This document shows, one piece after another, positions 35,443 to 42,951 of a stretch of DNA of 64,000 nucleotides. The position numbers were made by a program, and so were the translations under genes. The stretch lies in IMG/VR virus record IMGVR_UViG_3300031787_000044, positions 1 through 64,000 of that record, one strand, 5' to 3'. The DNA comes from a virus. The first letter of the stretch is position 1, and each line of letters starts with the position of its first letter. The notes under the pieces are model-generated. The model searched no databases and was not told the origin of the DNA. It was given only the letters and a program-made list of their open reading frames with translations.

Positions 35443-36435
35443 ATGGCAAAAGTAATTACAGAAAATTTCGCGTTTACACAGTATGCTGATGGTATAGAAT
35501 TTAACGGTAAAGCCGTTGCGACTGCGTTTGATGTTCCACCAATATTTCAAGGAACTGTAAGCGGTTACGCAACGGGCGGGAGCTATCCTAGCGGAACAAC
35601 TGCAATTAGAAAATTTTCCTTTGCGTCAAATGGAAATTCTGTAAGTGTAGGCAACTTGACGAACGCCCTGAGTGGAGGTGCAGGACAATCTAGTTCTACA
35701 TCTGGTTATACAACAGGATCCGGCACCGGCTCTATCAATATGATTAATAAGTTTCCATTTTCTGTTGACGCAAACGCAACGGATGTTGGTGATCTTACAC
35801 AATTAAGGGTAAATCCGGCCGGTCAATCGAGTCCCGTATCTGGTTATGGTTATTCGTCTGGCGGCACGGGCGGCTCACCTTATTCAAATGTAATAGATAA
35901 GTTTCCTTTTTCAGCAGACGCCAATGCAACAGATGTAGGAGATCTTACGCAATTAAGAGAGTATCCGGCTGGACAATCTAGTGTTACATCAGGTTATTCT
36001 TCTGGTGGATATTCACCTCCATTTAGAAATACTATAGACAAGTTTCCGTTTGCTTCTGACGCAAACGCAACTGATGTTGGAGACCTTACTGTATCTAGGT
36101 CTAGAGCAGCAGGACAGTCTAGTGATGTGTCAGGATATTCGTCTGGAGGCAGAGAAATTCCTACTCTTCTAAATGTAATAGACAAGTTTCCATTTGCCTC
36201 AAACGCAAACGCAACTGATGTCGGAGATCTTACACAGAGCCGTAACGCGGCTTCAGGTCAATCTAGTACTGTTTCAGGTTATTCGTCTGGAGGCGATGGC
36301 ACCCCGTCCCCCGCCTTTTCAAATGTAATAGATAAGTTTCCTTTTGCCTCAAACGCAAACGCAACTGATGTAGGCGATTTAGCTCAAGGAAATGTAGGTG
36401 GGGTAACTGGACAAACCGCAGGCCAACAGGTATAA
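35443..36435 (+). CDS. Six-repeat propeller protein 3
   Basis: A 330-residue paralogue with a short arm of about 39 residues (ENFAFTQYADGIEFNGKAV) joined through I-F-Q-G-T-V to six repeats. The first repeat has lost the canonical A-T-D-V-G-D and reads SVSVGNLTNAL, the most degenerate blade in the family. Repeat 3 carries a duplicated G-Y (SGYGYSSGG). The last repeat has an insertion (GNVGGVTGQTAGQQV) before the shared C-terminus. The loop after S-G-G varies from 6 to 11 residues. It has no recognisable promoter of its own and is probably cotranscribed with propeller 2. Confidence 0.78.
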   Translation: MAKVITENFAFTQYADGIEFNGKAVATAFDVPPIFQGTVSGYATGGSYPSGTTAIRKFSFASNGNSVSVGNLTNALSGGAGQSSSTSGYTTGSGTGSINMINKFPFSVDANATDVGDLTQLRVNPAGQSSPVSGYGYSSGGTGGSPYSNVIDKFPFSADANATDVGDLTQLREYPAGQSSVTSGYSSGGYSPPFRNTIDKFPFASDANATDVGDLTVSRSRAAGQSSDVSGYSSGGREIPTLLNVIDKFPFASNANATDVGDLTQSRNAASGQSSTVSGYSSGGDGTPSPAFSNVIDKFPFASNANATDVGDLAQGNVGGVTGQTAGQQV

Positions 36436-36438
36436 ATA
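36431..36438 (+). promoter_or_regulatory. Late promoter built on the stop codon of propeller gene 3
   Basis: TATAAATA spanning the Val-stop junction (TA-TAA-ATA), 24 bases before the propeller 4 ATG. Confidence 0.8.
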
Positions 36439-36461
36439 AATGAAAATGTCAAGGATTTAAT

Positions 36462-37427
36462 ATGCCTATTACGTTAAACAAAGACTCGATTAACTTCGGT
36501 AACTACAGCATATCTCTGCATCCTAACGGCATTGAGATCGACGGTAAGTTTAAGTATGCGTCGAGTGATATATACGTGAGACCATTTCAAGGTACGATAA
36601 GTGGATATACTTCTGGCGGAACAATACCACCAAATAATAGTACTAACACAATTGATAAGTTTCCATTCTCGTCCAATGCTAACGCAACTGACGTGGGTGA
36701 TTTGACGCAAGCAAGGCGCGAGAGCGCAGGCCAATCAAGTGCCGAATCTGGTTATACTTCTGGTGGTTATGGATCAGGAAACTCAAACGTAATAGATAAG
36801 TTTCCGTTTGCCGCGAATGGCAACGCAACGGATGTTGGCGATCTTACACAAGCAAGAAATTCGCTTTCCGGAACTTCTAGTTCCGCATCAGGCTATTCAG
36901 CTGGAGGTTTTGGTCCTCTAAATACTGTTGACAAGTTTCCGTTTGCCGCGAATGGCAACGCAACGGATGTTGGCGATCTTACACAATCAAGGTATGGCCC
37001 GGCAGGTCAATCAAGTACATCATCAGGTTATGCGTCTGGTGGTTTTACAACTGCAAACTCTAATGTAATTGATAAGTTTCCTTTTTCTTCTGATGCCAAC
37101 GCGACGGACGTCGGTGATTTGACTCTGGCAAGAAACCTTGTAACTGGTCAATCTAGTTCTGAATCAGGTTATGCGTCTGGAGGAGGAACCTCAAACGTAA
37201 TAGACAAGTTTCCATTTGCATCTAATGCAAACGCAACAGACGTCGGAGATCTTACACAAGCAAGAACTGGATCGGCGGGTCAAAGCTCTACAGAATCTGG
37301 TTACACTTCTGGTGGAAGCCCATTTCTTAACACAATCGACAAGTTTCCATTTGCTGCAAATGCTAACGCAACAGACGTGGGTGATTTAACTCAAGGTAGA
37401 CAATCTTCGGCTGGTCAACAGATATAA
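36462..37427 (+). CDS. Six-repeat propeller protein 4
   Basis: A 321-residue paralogue with a 46-residue arm (NFGNYSISLHPNGIEIDGKF) that closely resembles the arm of propeller 5 (NFGDYTLTFTNDGFEFDGAI), then P-F-Q-G-T-I and six repeats. Repeats 2 and 3 contain the same DNA sequence for about 55 bases, and repeat 5 contains a 121-base tract (37163-37283) identical to the last repeat of propeller 6. The protein ends AGQQI instead of AGQQV, with ATA TAA ATA forming the next late box. Confidence 0.78.
   Translation: MPITLNKDSINFGNYSISLHPNGIEIDGKFKYASSDIYVRPFQGTISGYTSGGTIPPNNSTNTIDKFPFSSNANATDVGDLTQARRESAGQSSAESGYTSGGYGSGNSNVIDKFPFAANGNATDVGDLTQARNSLSGTSSSASGYSAGGFGPLNTVDKFPFAANGNATDVGDLTQSRYGPAGQSSTSSGYASGGFTTANSNVIDKFPFSSDANATDVGDLTLARNLVTGQSSSESGYASGGGTSNVIDKFPFASNANATDVGDLTQARTGSAGQSSTESGYTSGGSPFLNTIDKFPFAANANATDVGDLTQGRQSSAGQQI
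37163..37283 (+). repeat. 121-base exact repeat shared with propeller gene 6
   Basis: Identical base for base to 44707-44827, covering most of one propeller repeat including its variable loop. Matches stop at both ends within three bases of the repeat boundary, as expected for a recent recombination tract. Confidence 0.93.
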
Positions 37428-37430
37428 ATA
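37423..37430 (+). promoter_or_regulatory. Late promoter built on the stop codon of propeller gene 4
   Basis: TATAAATA from ATA-TAA-ATA at the 3' end of propeller 4, 28 bases before the sulfotransferase ATG. Confidence 0.8.
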
Positions 37431-37457
37431 ATCTTGTGAAACAACGAGAGTTATATT

Positions 37458-38285
37458 ATGAAACAATTGAATTTTTGCGCAGGTCTTCCAAGAACCGGAT
37501 CGACCGTGCTTATGAATATCCTACAACAGAACCCAGAAATCTTTACAACCGCCACGGATCCCTTTCCTGAGATACTCAGCGAACAGATCCTCATTAAATC
37601 TCGTTATCGAGAATCCTTTCAGGCAATGAGCTGCGAACAAGCAGACGATGCCGTTTACGGAATGGCGATTGGTGCTACGAAGGGTTGGTACGAAGGACTC
37701 ACAAAGAAACCAGTCGTGATCTCAAAGTCAAGAACTTGGTCGAACCTTCATCATCTCTTTCCAAACAACAAGATACTCGTCACAGTAAGAGACCTTCGAG
37801 ACATCGTCGAGAGTTTTGATCGTGTCAACGATAAGATTAAAGCCCTTCATACCTTCGGTGATGGTAACATTCTCTACGGCTCTATGACTGAGACCGAGAA
37901 GTATCACTATCACTTTAAAGAATCAAACGCGTTTTCAGGCAATCTGAGACACGAGATACTCAAGTACATTGAACTCTTTAAGACCAATCCGGAAAGAGTT
38001 AAGTTTGTTCGATACGAGGATCTGCTTAAGGAACCAGTCTACATGCTTCGAAGAATATACGACTTCTTAGGTCTTGAATACTTTGAGCACGATTTGAACA
38101 ACATAGAGCAGTCTGCATTATTCGAACACGACAACGCGTACTTTCGTGAGAAGACGGATCATCATACGAAGCCTTCTCTTCTACCTTGGAAGGAACCAAA
38201 GAGAGTACTCTCAGAAAGTTTTCACGAAAAAGTCGTGAGCGAAAACACCTGGTTCTATAAATCCTTTTATCCTGACGCGATATAA
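37458..38285 (+). CDS. Sulfotransferase
   Basis: This 275-residue protein has both PAPS-binding motifs of the sulfotransferase superfamily: the 5'-phosphosulfate loop GLPRTGSTVLMN at residues 9-20 and the 3'-phosphate motif TVRDLRDIVESF with R111 and S119. A further helix (VRYEDLLKEP) matches the usual C-terminal signature. The enzyme would transfer sulfate from PAPS to a hydroxyl or amine on a glycan or protein. It has its own late box and a GC-richer, more codon-biased sequence than the propeller genes around it, which suggests a separate origin. Being expressed late and adjacent to fibre genes, a virion protein or surface glycan is a plausible acceptor; this is inference. Confidence 0.85.
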   Translation: MKQLNFCAGLPRTGSTVLMNILQQNPEIFTTATDPFPEILSEQILIKSRYRESFQAMSCEQADDAVYGMAIGATKGWYEGLTKKPVVISKSRTWSNLHHLFPNNKILVTVRDLRDIVESFDRVNDKIKALHTFGDGNILYGSMTETEKYHYHFKESNAFSGNLRHEILKYIELFKTNPERVKFVRYEDLLKEPVYMLRRIYDFLGLEYFEHDLNNIEQSALFEHDNAYFREKTDHHTKPSLLPWKEPKRVLSESFHEKVVSENTWFYKSFYPDAI

Positions 38286-38288
38286 ATA
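38281..38288 (+). promoter_or_regulatory. Late promoter built on the sulfotransferase stop codon
   Basis: TATAAATA overlapping the TAA (38283-38285), 28 bases before the next ATG. Confidence 0.78.
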
Positions 38289-38315
38289 ATACTATATGAT
38301 GATACGGAGTACATT

Positions 38316-38873
38316 ATGAACGAACACGCGACTAACATTTTTAATGTTCCAATATGGGGATACGTTCTTACGAACGAAAAGTATCAAGCAGAAGATTATC
38401 TCGACAGAGTTCTAGAACTATACGCTCAGGAACCGTCGGTATCAAAGAGTAACTCGGGCGGTGCCTGGCAGTCGAGAGACGATCTTCACGAGGATCCGAT
38501 CTTTCGAGAGTTTGTAAAAAACATTCTACTCAAATCGATCGCATCAAACATTCTCAAGGACTACGGCATCACCGAGTTCAAGCTACAGAGCATGTGGGCA
38601 AACGTAAACGGTAAGCACTCTTTCAATCACCATCACACGCACGAGGGTTATCTCTCGGGTGTATTCTATCTTAGAGTACCGCAGAACTCTGGTCGTCTCG
38701 TATTTACGAACCCAGCCATTCGCAGCGAGAGACATCCAATTCGTGATAAGAACTATCCAATTCAACCACAACCTCTTGCGTGTATTGTCTTTCCGAGTTG
38801 GCTCGAACACTATGTCGAACCAAATCAGTCGGACGATACGAGAGTAAGTATCAGCTTTAACATAGGTGTTTGA
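38316..38873 (+). CDS. 2-oxoglutarate/Fe(II) oxygenase, 2OG-FeII_Oxy_5 type
   Basis: The 185 residues match the putative 2OG-Fe(II) oxygenase group I know as 2OG-FeII_Oxy_5: IFNVPIWGY at the N-terminus, SMWANVNGKHSFNHHHTHEG, then LSGVFYLRVPQNSGRLVFTN and FPSWLEHYVEPN followed by RVSISFNI. The His cluster 105-109 supplies the first metal ligands, H165 the distal one, and R176 is suited to bind 2-oxoglutarate. Such enzymes hydroxylate proteins, nucleic acids or small molecules; substrate unknown. Related genes are common in T4-like cyanophages. The downstream oxygenase follows at once, so the two are probably co-translated. Confidence 0.85.
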   Translation: MNEHATNIFNVPIWGYVLTNEKYQAEDYLDRVLELYAQEPSVSKSNSGGAWQSRDDLHEDPIFREFVKNILLKSIASNILKDYGITEFKLQSMWANVNGKHSFNHHHTHEGYLSGVFYLRVPQNSGRLVFTNPAIRSERHPIRDKNYPIQPQPLACIVFPSWLEHYVEPNQSDDTRVSISFNIGV

Positions 38874-38875
38874 TT

Positions 38876-39448
38876 ATGAACCATAAAAAGTTACACATTA
38901 ACGGCCGTGAAGTAGATATCTATGACGATCTGTTTACGTTTGAAGAGATCTCAAAGATGTTCATCGCGGTTCGTAATTTTCCCTACACAGCTACTAATTT
39001 TAGCGACGGGTTTAGATCGCACATCTACGGCGAAAAGCACAAGCTCAAGTACGTGTTTGGATCGCGTGAAGAAGCAACTAACTTTGGCATTATAAATAGA
39101 CTCAATCAGGTCAATCCACATTTTGCTAAGAATTATATCGTTCACCGACAATATGTAAATCTTGCTACGACGAGCGACTTCGATACGATTCACATAGACG
39201 ACAATCATCTAGAAAAGCCTAAGACGGCGCTATACTATCCTCACCCGGATTGGAACATTCATTGGGGAGGTCATACATTCTTCTTCAACGAAAAGTTGGA
39301 TAGTATAGAATACACAGCAGCGTATAAACCTGGAAGGCTTGTCATCTTTGATGGTTCGATACCTCACTGTGGTTCGCCGCCATACGCATCTGCTCAAGAT
39401 AAAAGATACGTTGTGACCTGCAAGTTTCAATATACGAATGGAGAATAA
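38876..39448 (+). CDS. 2-oxoglutarate/Fe(II) oxygenase
   Basis: Starting at ATG 38876 (an upstream TTG at 38870 is less likely; AGGTG precedes), the protein has 190 residues. The double-stranded beta-helix metal triad is clear: H106-I-D108 in TIHIDDNH and H164 in DGSIPHCGSPP, with the basic residues DKRYVVTCKF near the end for 2-oxoglutarate. GGHTFFFNEKLDSIEY and YKPGRLVIFDG are typical strands. The substrate cannot be told from sequence. It sits between two other oxygenase genes, a concentration unusual outside modification loci. Confidence 0.85.
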   Translation: MNHKKLHINGREVDIYDDLFTFEEISKMFIAVRNFPYTATNFSDGFRSHIYGEKHKLKYVFGSREEATNFGIINRLNQVNPHFAKNYIVHRQYVNLATTSDFDTIHIDDNHLEKPKTALYYPHPDWNIHWGGHTFFFNEKLDSIEYTAAYKPGRLVIFDGSIPHCGSPPYASAQDKRYVVTCKFQYTNGE

Positions 39449-39451
39449 ATT

Positions 39452-40768
39452 ATGAAAGACACGGTAAGTTACTTTGAAGAAAATGGTTATGTAGTTTTAC
39501 AGAACGTCCTACCTAAAGAAAAGTGCGACGAATTAGTAGCGCATATGTTTAAGCTACACGAAGAAGGTAAACTGGTTCAGGATGATCAGTGCCCTCTTTC
39601 TGATGCCATCTACGGAGATCCGGTTTTTGATAACCTTCTTCAGAACGTAGCAGAACCTCTCGGTAAAGCCGTTGGCAGAAAGCTGCTTCCTACGTATTCG
39701 TATGCAAGGATCTATCGTCCTGGCGACGTTTTAAAGAAACACCTCGATCGCCCTGCCTGTGAGATTAGTACAACGCTTACTCTTGGATACGACGCAAAGG
39801 TCAACTGGCCAATTCATTTTGCAAACCAAGACGGAACGAAAGAAACAGCAGTGACTATGGAACCCGGTGAGATGGCTGCGTATAAGGGAACCGAGATGGT
39901 TCACTGGAGAAAGCCGTTTAAGGGTAACTGGCACGTTCAGGTCTTCCTACACTTCGTAGATGCTAACGGTCCTCATGCAAACCAAGCAATGGATGGAAGA
40001 CAGTCTCTTGGTGTTGACAAGACTGCGCAGACCATGACTCAAGCAGCGCAGCCGCCACAAAAGCAACAGGAAAATGTAGTAAACCAACCAAGAACGGACA
40101 ACCTCAGTCTAAAGAAGAATAACGAGATGTTAATTCCGGATCCAATCTTTGGCGGTGTGATCCTACCGAGCACTGATAATACTCTTCCTGGTTATTTTCC
40201 AGTCAATAGCGAAACGTTTCCTACGATGATGTTCACAAACCAGGAGTGTGATCGTATCATTCAGATCGCGAAGGACTCGTATTCTTCTGCTGCGAGCGTT
40301 GGTAGTGGAAAGAGCGGAAGTGTTGCGAAACAAATCAGATCTGCCGAGATCTATCCGATAGAGAACAACGAAGAGAATCGTTGGATCTTTAAAAAGATCG
40401 CGAGTGTTGTTTCAGTAGTAAACACCGTACACTTTGAATACGACATCTCGGCTATCGAGTACGCGCTTCAACTCATTCACTATCCTTCGGATGCGGAAGT
40501 TCCTGGCCACTATAACTGGCACGTGGATGCCGGTCCTGGCGTAGTAGCAACGAGAAAGATCTCGTTTACTGCACAGCTCTCGGACCCGAATAGTTATACC
40601 GGTTGCGATCTCATTGTAGACGATCACGGCAATAAAATTCAAGCATCTCGTGAGAGAGGATCGTTCTCGCTATTTCCGAGTTATATGCCACACGTAGTTA
40701 CTCCAATCGAGACGGGAGATCGTTATGCTCTCGTCATTTGGATACATGGATCAAGGAGGTTCAGATAA
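39452..40768 (+). CDS. Two-domain 2-oxoglutarate/Fe(II) oxygenase
   Basis: This 438-residue protein contains two complete oxygenase domains joined by a Gln-rich linker (about residues 180-225, AAQPPQKQQENV). The N-terminal domain (about 5-175) has H97-L-D99 (KKHLDRPA) and H151 (EMVHWRKPF). The C-terminal domain (about 245-438) is of the prolyl-hydroxylase/PKHD type with H357-V-D359 (YNWHVDAGPG), H414 (YMPHVVTP) and R424 (DRYALVIW). Both triads look intact, so both could be active. An early reading frame of the next gene overlaps its end, but that gene's preferred start lies after the stop. Fe(II), 2-oxoglutarate and O2 are the expected cosubstrates; substrate unknown. Confidence 0.85.
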   Translation: MKDTVSYFEENGYVVLQNVLPKEKCDELVAHMFKLHEEGKLVQDDQCPLSDAIYGDPVFDNLLQNVAEPLGKAVGRKLLPTYSYARIYRPGDVLKKHLDRPACEISTTLTLGYDAKVNWPIHFANQDGTKETAVTMEPGEMAAYKGTEMVHWRKPFKGNWHVQVFLHFVDANGPHANQAMDGRQSLGVDKTAQTMTQAAQPPQKQQENVVNQPRTDNLSLKKNNEMLIPDPIFGGVILPSTDNTLPGYFPVNSETFPTMMFTNQECDRIIQIAKDSYSSAASVGSGKSGSVAKQIRSAEIYPIENNEENRWIFKKIASVVSVVNTVHFEYDISAIEYALQLIHYPSDAEVPGHYNWHVDAGPGVVATRKISFTAQLSDPNSYTGCDLIVDDHGNKIQASRERGSFSLFPSYMPHVVTPIETGDRYALVIWIHGSRRFR

Positions 40769-40769
40769 T

Positions 40770-41723
40770 ATGGAAGAAGAAAAGAAAACAACAGCGCGTG
40801 AACTCGCAGTATTCGAAGAGATCCGTAAGAGCGATATCGTAACAGCCGAGGATGCGGAGAGAATGAAGGTGCCTATGGCCATGGTCTTTGGTCATGGTAC
40901 TACTGGAAATCTTCCTAGCTTTGGCGGTAAGACACTTAATGAAAACTCTCAGTTGGTAGACGTTGCTCTCAAGAACGTCGGCGAGCTACAGAATATTTGG
41001 AACCACAGCCACACTCAATGGATGTGGAAGCATATCAACTTTAGCTATCACAGCCCGCATAAAAATATGCGCCAGATTGCAGCAGAACTTGCGAAGAAAA
41101 AATCTGCTTTGAATGAAGCAAAGTGGCGTCATATCAAGAAGGAAGCAAGAATTCGTAAGATCCAAGAAGAACTGCAAAACGCAGAAAATATGGATTACTG
41201 GCGTGAGGTCGACCTGAAGATTAAGCTTGCTGAGTATCAAGAAGGTGCGATCGAAGGCATGTCGTATATCGAAGGGGCCATGAAGGACGTTCTCGCACTT
41301 CAGGAAGTCTTTGAGGATCTAAAGAAAACAGTTAGCGATTTCAGTGAGCACGACATCGAGAAAGAGGAATCGATATCACACCTAAAGAGAAGTATAGTCC
41401 AGTGTATTCGTGACGTTCGCCAATCTGGACGCATTACAAAGGGTGAGCAGGAGTATATGGAGCAGATCGGGGTGAACCCAGGTAAGATGCAACGTATCCT
41501 TCAGTTATACGTAGAAAAAGAGATCGAACAGGACTCTTGGGATAGCGAAGGCCTCTTTGAGTTTGTCGATGGATTGGCTCGCGAACTCGTCGAGAAACAT
41601 AAGGTCGACGTGAAGAGAATGGAACTACTCGGTTACGATCCAGAATCAAGAGAGGACATTACATACTCTACGAAGGTCGCTCTCTTAGATAACTTTATGG
41701 ACGAGGAGTCGAATGAAGACTGA
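40770..41723 (+). CDS. Coiled-coil protein of unknown function
   Basis: Starting at ATG 40770, preceded by an ideal AGGAGG, the protein has 317 residues; an upstream ATG at 40725 lies inside the oxygenase gene and is rejected. It is highly charged and mostly helical: after an N-terminal segment with MVFGHGTTGNLPSFGGKTL it has long heptad-like stretches (about residues 95-190), then acidic helices to an EESNED tail. Similar hypothetical proteins with the GHGTTGN-like segment occur in marine T4-like phages, to my memory without function. It sits between oxygenase and methyltransferase genes with overlapping ends, so it may be a scaffold or adaptor for this modification locus. Confidence 0.75.
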   Translation: MEEEKKTTARELAVFEEIRKSDIVTAEDAERMKVPMAMVFGHGTTGNLPSFGGKTLNENSQLVDVALKNVGELQNIWNHSHTQWMWKHINFSYHSPHKNMRQIAAELAKKKSALNEAKWRHIKKEARIRKIQEELQNAENMDYWREVDLKIKLAEYQEGAIEGMSYIEGAMKDVLALQEVFEDLKKTVSDFSEHDIEKEESISHLKRSIVQCIRDVRQSGRITKGEQEYMEQIGVNPGKMQRILQLYVEKEIEQDSWDSEGLFEFVDGLARELVEKHKVDVKRMELLGYDPESREDITYSTKVALLDNFMDEESNED

Positions 41724-42456
41724 GTTCTATAACAGACTCATAGAAGCAAAGAAGTATACCGACAGGATTGGTTCTATCTACGGAACTGAGGATCTGTCGG
41801 TATACCTTTATTCCGTGATACGAATGATGAAGCCAAAGACCGTTGTAGAACTTGGTACGGGTCTCGGATCCACGATGTTATGGAGTGCTCTTGCTCTTGA
41901 AGAGAACGATGAAGGAATGCTCTACACCGTTGATGACGGAAGCGAGTGGAAGAGAATTAGTACTGCGAAGGAAATGATCGGCGATCACTTTCGCATAGAC
42001 TATGATCGATTTGTGAAGGATCTTATTCTAGAGTTTCAGATATACGAAAGAGTAGAGTTTATAAACGAGAAGATCTCAATCGTTGATGTAAATGATATCG
42101 ACATACTCTTTAGTGACTTTGCTCACGGAGTCTTCGATGTAACAAAGTTGCTCGCTGATTATCTACCAAAGATGAACGAACACGCTAGGATCTACATCGA
42201 CAGCGCGAGTACTCACTACGGATCCTACAGCACGATCGAGCGTATCGTTCAGATACTTAACAATGGAAAGATACCGCGATCTTTCGAAGAAATTTCAAAT
42301 CTGGATTGCGACTCGTTCCTAAGAAAAGTGCAGAGAAGTTCTTTTTCGATAGAGCACATCATTGAGAATAAAGATCGTAATCAAAACAGCACGTGCTGTA
42401 TCACAATCTCTCCAATTGATATTTTTCCGTATCCTAGGAAAAACATGAGAGTATAA
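41713..42456 (+). CDS. Class I SAM-dependent methyltransferase
   Basis: This 247-residue protein overlaps the coiled-coil gene by 11 bases. The Rossmann motif I is TVVELGTGLGSTML at about residues 39-52, the acidic end of strand 2 is YTVDDGSEW (about 76-84), and motif IV is DILFSDFAHG (about 134-143). The order is that of the Methyltransf_24-like O-methyltransferases associated with glycan or cephalosporin-hydroxylase-type proteins. Acceptor unknown. The TAA stop is embedded in the next late promoter. Confidence 0.78.
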   Translation: MKTEFYNRLIEAKKYTDRIGSIYGTEDLSVYLYSVIRMMKPKTVVELGTGLGSTMLWSALALEENDEGMLYTVDDGSEWKRISTAKEMIGDHFRIDYDRFVKDLILEFQIYERVEFINEKISIVDVNDIDILFSDFAHGVFDVTKLLADYLPKMNEHARIYIDSASTHYGSYSTIERIVQILNNGKIPRSFEEISNLDCDSFLRKVQRSSFSIEHIIENKDRNQNSTCCITISPIDIFPYPRKNMRV

Positions 42457-42459
42457 ATA
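42452..42459 (+). promoter_or_regulatory. Late promoter built on the methyltransferase stop codon
   Basis: TATAAATA from TA-TAA-ATA at the gene end, 25 bases before the next ATG, with AGGAGG in the leader. Confidence 0.82.
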
Positions 42460-42484
42460 GAATAAACTAAACTAGGAGGCAATC

Positions 42485-42817
42485 ATGGCAGTAATAGAAT
42501 ATATGCTACACAGAATCAACGGAAGTTCTCGCGCTGAGATACCAGGATGGGTTGGAGACCGCGGTCACTGGTTTAATTCTGCAGATAACACATTCATCGG
42601 ATGGATTGACGACGTTCGCGACTACTACGTTCCAGACACCGTAGTTTCTCTGACGAAAGCAGATCTCGTTACTCGTCAGCTCGCAATGCACGCCAACACT
42701 CCGTTCATGACAATGCAGGATGATCCAAGCGCAGAGCCGGTAGCAATGACCGACGCAGAAGTTACGACTATGACCGAAGCATGGTATGATGATTTTGTTG
42801 CTAAGAATAGCGCGTAA
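42485..42817 (+). CDS. Conserved small phage protein
   Basis: A 110-residue acidic protein behind an ideal ribosome site (AGGAGG). It has VIEYMLHRINGSSRAEIPGW and HWFNSADNTFIGWID near the N-terminus and a Thr/Asp-rich C-terminus (MTDAEVTTMTEAWYDDF). The Trp/aromatic-rich first half resembles small hypothetical proteins found next to tail fibre genes in marine T4-like phages, as I recall. No enzymatic motif or membrane segment. Strong expression is suggested by the late box and ribosome site. Confidence 0.75.
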   Translation: MAVIEYMLHRINGSSRAEIPGWVGDRGHWFNSADNTFIGWIDDVRDYYVPDTVVSLTKADLVTRQLAMHANTPFMTMQDDPSAEPVAMTDAEVTTMTEAWYDDFVAKNSA

Positions 42818-42822
42818 TAATC

Positions 42823-42951
42823 ATGGAATTAATTTTAGCGAAAAAGATCGAAGAACTCGAGTTTAACGAACTTCTTGAAGTACTTAGAAAGTTTCAGACG
42901 GAAGATCGTGACGCATTTCAATTGTTACAGGAATTGGTAGAAGATATCTGA
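42823..42951 (+). CDS. Very small acidic helical protein
   Basis: A 42-codon ORF between two genes, starting five bases after the upstream stop and ending in TGATG, where its stop overlaps the start of propeller gene 5. The product (LILAKKIEELEFNELLEVLR, then F-Q-T-E-D-R-D-A-F) is an amphipathic acidic helix. The tight spacing on both sides and lack of any other use of the gap support translation. Function unknown. Confidence 0.6.
   Translation: MELILAKKIEELEFNELLEVLRKFQTEDRDAFQLLQELVEDI

Noticed and set aside
40725-40769. Upstream start for the coiled-coil gene
   Set aside because: It lies within the oxygenase coding region; the ATG at 40770 has an ideal AGGAGG.
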